Shown here one piece after another: positions 60,576 to 64,000 of a stretch of 64,000 bases of DNA. Positions within the stretch are counted from its first letter, which is position 1. The number at the start of each line of letters is the position of its first letter. The notes under the pieces were generated by a model that did no database searches, was not told the DNA's origin, and saw nothing but the letters and a program-made list of their open reading frames with translations. A program made the position numbers and the translations under genes. The DNA comes from Kordiimonas marina (GTDB lineage: Bacteria; Pseudomonadota; Alphaproteobacteria; Sphingomonadales; Kordiimonadaceae), in the NCBI RefSeq assembly GCF_023006325.1, contig NZ_JAINDF010000002.1, forward strand, positions 558,001 through 622,000. Direction: 5' to 3'.

Positions 60576-60980
60576 ATGAACCAGCATTCCAAACCGTTTG
60601 TTGCTTTTACGTTTCTTGCCGGTGCTTTGACGGCTGTGAGCCTGGTGGCGTCGTCACCAGCCATGGCGGCGGGTACCGCGGGTGCCAAGGATACAAAGGC
60701 CACGGCACAGCATGAAACGCTTCTGGCCTATGCGCCTGATGCGGTCCGCAAAGCCTATCTCGATAAGGTTGAGGCTTTGAAGAAACAGCAGAAGGCCGAG
60801 TGGCAGCAGCTTCAGCGGGACCATAAAACCTCGCTCTCCAACCCGCTTCTGTCCAAGGATGACAGAGCGATCATGGAGAAGCAGCAGGCTGAAGAAAACA
60901 AGGCCGCGAAGGAAACCTACGCCGGTCAGCTTCAGGTGCTGCGCGAACAGTATGCGGATGAAACCGCCTCTCCGGCCTAA
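60576..60980 (+). CDS. Small exported helical protein, likely paralogue of the 59842 gene
   Basis: This protein of 134 residues has a signal peptide (to about SPAMAAG). The helical body KAEWQQLQRDHKTSLSNPLLSKDDRAIMEKQQAEENKAAKETYAGQ lines up with the centre of the 59842 protein, but without the Lys/Asp tail. GGGAG precedes ATG 60576. Function unknown; both lie upstream of the iron-uptake operon. Confidence 0.72.
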   Translation: MNQHSKPFVAFTFLAGALTAVSLVASSPAMAAGTAGAKDTKATAQHETLLAYAPDAVRKAYLDKVEALKKQQKAEWQQLQRDHKTSLSNPLLSKDDRAIMEKQQAEENKAAKETYAGQLQVLREQYADETASPA

Positions 60981-61152
60981 GCCGCGCGGCTGAACCCGGA
61001 AGACGGCGCGGCCTGTACCCCCTGGCAGCATAGTCTGCCGGGGCGGCCGCATGTCTGCCCCCCCCCTGGGCGCAGGCTTTGCGTCTACCGCGGCGCATAC
61101 ACCGCTGACCGCCGCCTGCAGCTTTATTCCTGACAGAAAAAGATATGGAAGT

Positions 61153-61206
61153 CCCCGAAGGCCGGCACCTCAGGGAATGCTATAAGGGGCGCCGGTACCC
61201 TCGGGG
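61153..61206. repeat. Long imperfect hairpin in the 60981-61737 gap
   Basis: CCCCGA (61153-61158) pairs with TCGGGG (61201-61206). Inside, GCCGGC (61161-61166) pairs with GCCGGT (61191-61196). The right flank GGTACCCTCGGGGGAGGA resembles GGCACCCTCGGGGAGGAGG near 63932. No gene is seen in 60981-61737; the remainder shows only AT-rich promoter DNA near its end. Confidence 0.4.
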
Positions 61207-61699
61207 GAGGACACATTCAATACCTACGGAGAGGAGGGGGCCGGGGGCAACATGGTTGGTTGGGCTGTTGCTCCCGGCCACTGGTCGGTGCCGTCCGGCA
61301 TTCCTTTGGGGGGCCAGCTCGCCAAGCATCCTGGGGGGACAACGTTGACAGGCACAGGGCCAAAAATCCATCGGTGCCTTGGGCACGGCAAGAGGAACTC
61401 CACCGCTGACCAAGTGTCTGATACTGAGACGACGGGGTTGCGGAATTTGAGAATGCTTCGACCATTTTTTTTGAAAAATCTTGGCGAATATTCCCCAAGC
61501 CATTGAATATAAATAATAATATTTTTCTGTTTTGCCGGGGAGAATGCCGGTTGTCCCCGCCAAGCGCCTGATATTCCAGATGCTTTTCACGTGTGTGTGC
61601 CCGGGTATGGCCCGTCCGGCACAGGCCTTTCCGTGCCTGGAGGGGACCGCGATAAAGCAGTTGACGGCTTCCGCGCCTTCAGTTAGAGAAAGACGTAAT

Positions 61700-61714
61700 T
61701 GAGAATCATTATTA
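61700..61714 (+). promoter_or_regulatory. Fur-box-like site before the iron-uptake operon
   Basis: TGAGAATCATTATTA fits the 7-1-7 Fur consensus (TGATAATNATTATCA) in 12 of 14 positions. It sits 24-38 bases before the ATG of the cupredoxin-like gene. A further ATTATCA follows at 61719-61725. Confidence 0.75.
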
Positions 61715-61737
61715 TTCTTATTATCAAGGAACCGCCG

Positions 61738-62097
61738 ATGATCCGCTACATGTTCTCCCCCCGGGCCGCGCTCTTTTCGCTGTTCGCACTTATGCTGCCT
61801 CTGGGCGCGCTGTCCGCGCCTGTGTCCGCCGAGGTGCCGGAATATGTCATCGTGATCAAGAATCACCAGTTCGAACCGGCGGAGTTGAAGATCCCGGCGG
61901 GGACCAAGGTGAAGCTGATTGTCCGCAATGAGGACCCGACGCCGGAAGAATTCGAAAGCTATGACTTCAACCGCGAGAAAATCGTGCGCGGCAACAGCCA
62001 GATCAAGGTCTTCGTCGGCCCGCTCAAACCCGGTACCTACAAATTCTTCGGTGAATTCAATCCTCAAACGGCCCAGGGCCGCCTGATCGTGGAGTAA
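61738..62097 (+). CDS. Cupredoxin-like periplasmic protein of iron-uptake operon
   Basis: This protein of 119 residues has a signal peptide (to about APVSA). A cupredoxin fold follows: VIVIKNHQFEPAELKIPAGTKVKLIVRNEDPTPEEFESYDFNREK and FVGPLKPGTYKFFGEFNPQTAQGRLIVE. This is the EfeO-N/cupredoxin_1 type that accompanies FTR1 permeases. Classic blue-copper ligands (Cys, two His, Met) are absent, so it may bind iron or lack metal. ATG 61738 has AAGGA upstream. The FTR1 gene starts five bases after its stop. Confidence 0.88.
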   Translation: MIRYMFSPRAALFSLFALMLPLGALSAPVSAEVPEYVIVIKNHQFEPAELKIPAGTKVKLIVRNEDPTPEEFESYDFNREKIVRGNSQIKVFVGPLKPGTYKFFGEFNPQTAQGRLIVE

Positions 62098-62102
62098 GGC
62101 TG

Positions 62103-63668
62103 ATGTTTGCCACCGCCATTATCGTGTTCCGCGAAGTGCTTGAAGCCGCGCTCATCATCGGCATCGTGCTGGCCGCCACCCGCGGTGTGCCCGCGCGCGC
62201 CCGCTGGGTTGCGGGCGGGGTGGCTGCCGGGCTCCTGGGTGCCGCCGTCGTCGCACTGTTCGCCGGGGCCATCTCCGACATGGCTGAAGGCATGGGGCAG
62301 GAATATCTCAACGCGGGCATCCTCTTGGCCGCGGTCGCCATGCTGGCCTGGCACAATATCTGGATGGCCGAACATGCGCGTGAGCTGTCGGCCCATATGA
62401 ACCGGGTCGGCACGTCGGTGGCCGAAGGCGAATTGCCGATGCGGGCGCTGGCGTTCGTGGTCAGCTTCGCGGTCCTGCGTGAAGGCTCGGAAGTCGTGCT
62501 GTTCCTGTACGGCATGGCGGCAAGCGCCGGTGGTGCGTCGCAGATGGCGCTGGGCGGCGGGCTTGGCCTTCTGGCCGGGGCAGTCGTCGGCGCCGGGCTT
62601 TACCTCGGCCTTCTCCGCATCCCCACGCGCCACCTGTTCCGTGTGACCGGCTGGATGATCCTGCTGCTGGCCGCCGGTATGGCGTCCGAAGCTGCGCGCT
62701 TCCTGGTGCAGGCTGACGCACTGCCCGCGCTCAGCGCCGGCCCTCTTTGGGACACCAGCAGTCTCCTCAGCGACAGCAACCTCATCGGCCAGGCGCTGCA
62801 TACGCTTGTCGGCTATACGCCGCGGCCCCTGGGCATCCAGCTGGTGGCCTACCTTGTTACGATTACCATTATTGGAGCTTTCATGATCCGCAAACCCCGT
62901 GCCCCGAAATTACCCCCGAAATTGCCGAAATCCGCTGGTGCCGCCGCCATTGTCCTGCTCTCGCTCAGCCTTGCGGGTGGCATGCTCACGGGCAAGCCGG
63001 CCTATGCGGGCGACAAGGTCTATAGCCCCATCGTCCACAAGGGCGAACTGGAGCTGGAATTCATCGGCCACCGTGACAAGGGCGGCGACCAGTCCCACAA
63101 GTGGGAGGTCGGCTACGGCGTGACCGACCGCTGGTCCACGGCGCTGTATCTGGAAACCGAGAAGGAGCCGGGGGACCCGTTGAAGGCCGAGGCCTTCGCC
63201 TGGGAAAACATCATCCAGCTGACCGAGCAGGGCGAACATTGGCTCGATGCCGGGCTTTACCTTGAATATGAGCACAGCATCCGGGAAGGCGGCCATGACA
63301 AGCTGGAGGGCAAGCTGCTCCTTGAGAAGGAAACCGGGCGTTTCATCAACCGCGTGAATATTATCTTCGAGAAGGAAATCTCCGGCCCCAACCCGGACGG
63401 GCTGGAACTGGGCTATGCCTGGCAGACCCGCTACCGCCTCATTCGCGCGTTCGAGTTCGGCGTCGAAGGCTTTGGCGGCTTCGGCGAGCTGAGCGAGTTC
63501 AAACCCGCGCGGGAGCAGCAGCATACGCTCGGCCCCGTCGTCGGCGGTGTGATCCCGATCACCACCAAATGGAACTTTAAATATGAGCTCGGCTATCAGG
63601 TCGGGCTGTCGGCCGCCGCCCCAGACAACCGCGTCAAGGCGATGCTGGAGCTGGAAACCTATTTCTGA
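62103..63668 (+). CDS. FTR1-family iron permease read in one frame with an outer-membrane barrel domain
   Basis: The frame encodes 521 residues. Residues 1-260 are an FTR1/EfeU permease with seven helices and both REXXE motifs (R10-E11-E14 in FREVLEAAL and R126-E127-E130 in LREGSEVV). No stop follows. Met261 begins a second signal peptide (AAIVLLSLSLAGGMLTGKPAYA), then about 220 residues of barrel-like strands ending in LELETYF. ATG 62883 (Met261) has GGAG five bases upstream, so a separate barrel protein can be made in the same frame. This is either a true fusion with an internal start, or a lost stop codon. Confidence 0.88.
   Translation: MFATAIIVFREVLEAALIIGIVLAATRGVPARARWVAGGVAAGLLGAAVVALFAGAISDMAEGMGQEYLNAGILLAAVAMLAWHNIWMAEHARELSAHMNRVGTSVAEGELPMRALAFVVSFAVLREGSEVVLFLYGMAASAGGASQMALGGGLGLLAGAVVGAGLYLGLLRIPTRHLFRVTGWMILLLAAGMASEAARFLVQADALPALSAGPLWDTSSLLSDSNLIGQALHTLVGYTPRPLGIQLVAYLVTITIIGAFMIRKPRAPKLPPKLPKSAGAAAIVLLSLSLAGGMLTGKPAYAGDKVYSPIVHKGELELEFIGHRDKGGDQSHKWEVGYGVTDRWSTALYLETEKEPGDPLKAEAFAWENIIQLTEQGEHWLDAGLYLEYEHSIREGGHDKLEGKLLLEKETGRFINRVNIIFEKEISGPNPDGLELGYAWQTRYRLIRAFEFGVEGFGGFGELSEFKPAREQQHTLGPVVGGVIPITTKWNFKYELGYQVGLSAAAPDNRVKAMLELETYF
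62883..63668 (+). CDS. Outer-membrane beta-barrel protein from internal start in FTR1 frame
   Basis: An alternative product of the same frame has 261 residues from ATG 62883 with GGAG at 62874-62877. It starts MIRKPRAPKLPPKLPKSAG, a basic n-region followed by a hydrophobic core and an AYA cleavage site, a normal Sec signal. The mature part (GELELEFIGHRDKG, WEVGYGVTDRWSTALYLETEKE, FGVEGFGGFGEL, KYELGYQVGLS) has regular aromatic strands and a terminal Phe. It may let iron or another substrate cross the outer membrane next to the FTR1 system. It overlaps the FTR1 entry by design. Confidence 0.6.
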   Translation: MIRKPRAPKLPPKLPKSAGAAAIVLLSLSLAGGMLTGKPAYAGDKVYSPIVHKGELELEFIGHRDKGGDQSHKWEVGYGVTDRWSTALYLETEKEPGDPLKAEAFAWENIIQLTEQGEHWLDAGLYLEYEHSIREGGHDKLEGKLLLEKETGRFINRVNIIFEKEISGPNPDGLELGYAWQTRYRLIRAFEFGVEGFGGFGELSEFKPAREQQHTLGPVVGGVIPITTKWNFKYELGYQVGLSAAAPDNRVKAMLELETYF

Positions 63669-63695
63669 CCCTCATCCCGCCCACCGGGATTAATA

Positions 63696-63737
63696 GCCCC
63701 CGTGAGGTCTTGCGTGGCCTTGCGGGGGTATTTTTTT
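63696..63737 (+). terminator. Terminator of the iron-uptake operon
   Basis: An 11-base-pair stem (CCCCCG/CGGGGG core, GAGG/CCTT continuation) is followed by seven T, 28 bases after the stop. Confidence 0.82.
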
Positions 63738-63767
63738 AGGGAGCCGGTGAATGCGTCCCGGACAGTC

Positions 63768-63800
63768 GGTGCCTGCCTTTCGGGGAGCAAGGCAGGCACC
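63768..63800. repeat. 12-bp perfect inverted repeat downstream of the operon
   Basis: GGTGCCTGCCTT and AAGGCAGGCACC are separated by nine bases (TCGGGGAGC). A second inverted pair GGCACCC/GGGTGCC lies at 63932-63938 and 63953-63959 with loop TCGGGGAGGAGGCC. No gene is seen in 63738-64000. Confidence 0.6.
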
Positions 63801-64000
63801 AGTCCGTAAAACCCCGCCTCCGGCTTGAGCGCGCGGAGGGCATTTAACAGGGGACCGGCTGCCAAACACTGCAGTGACATGACACGGACCCGGATTTACC
63901 CGGTTCTGTGGCCGCGGCTCTCACGGGCGTTGGCACCCTCGGGGAGGAGGCCGGGTGCCGAACGCTGGGCCGGGGGCTTCGCCTTGGCGGCAGGCGTGTG

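Noticed and set aside
61180-62067. 295-residue minus-strand frame across the Fur-box region
   Set aside because: It would run through the promoter and antisense to the cupredoxin gene, and its translation shows no domain.
63954-64000. Resemblance to the start of 16S rRNA (GAACGCTGG and GGCGGCAGGC)
   Set aside because: The two pieces are split by an unrelated GC hairpin and the expected flanking 16S sequence is missing.

Overview
The window is a high-GC chromosomal stretch of an alphaproteobacterium. The evidence is a mix of many TonB-dependent and outer-membrane proteins, a PAS_5 protein, a BetI homologue, and C-rich 'Cuckoo'-type small RNA loops. A Kordiimonadales-like marine or soil lineage is a guess that I cannot verify. 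No phage, insertion sequence, CRISPR array or rRNA operon was found. One tRNA (Val, GAC) is present. Genes are closely packed on both strands, mostly single genes or short operons.

Layout. 0-12 kb: typA (cut by the window edge), a membrane protein, a glycosyltransferase with an LpxH-like phosphoesterase, a large TonB receptor, an N-formylglutamate amidohydrolase, tRNA-Val and a type II P-type cation ATPase. 12-18 kb: a BetI-like TetR regulator, a second TonB receptor, a Tat-exported PhoD-like phosphatase and an AlkP-superfamily enzyme. A shared 16-bp palindrome lies upstream of two of these. 18-32 kb: housekeeping and detoxification genes (nitroreductase, ferredoxin-NADP reductase, MarR plus methyltransferase, Kef antiporter, two GSTs, an Rrf2 regulator, a paraoxonase-like enzyme, an aminotransferase, an XRE operon, a desaturase, a glutaminase). 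32-36 kb: an unrecognised three-gene membrane/lipoprotein/coiled-coil module. 36-38 kb: paired acyl-CoA dehydrogenases. 38-43 kb: a MocR regulator between a divergent cupin gene and a CcdA/cupin/TlpA/TlpA-like thiol-redox operon. That operon ends in a C-rich two-hairpin small-RNA candidate.

43-60 kb is the most accessory part. It holds five paralogous solute-binding-like periplasmic proteins with no transporter genes. It also holds a riboswitch-like structured leader before a two-gene pair of unknown function, LemA, an M16 peptidase, and a flavin electron-transfer module (barrel, FMN_bind, ApbE, four-helix membrane protein). 60-64 kb has two small charged exported proteins and an iron-uptake operon with a Fur-box-like site. 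In that operon an FTR1 permease frame runs without a stop into an outer-membrane barrel protein that has its own start site and signal peptide.

The best candidates for undescribed biology are the structured leader at 45118-45395, the orphan binding-protein family, the BetI-type phosphatase/TonB regulon, the 32-36 kb module, the FTR1-barrel frame, and several small RNAs with exposed anti-Shine-Dalgarno C-rich motifs. All function calls rest on reading motifs by eye. No database search was run.
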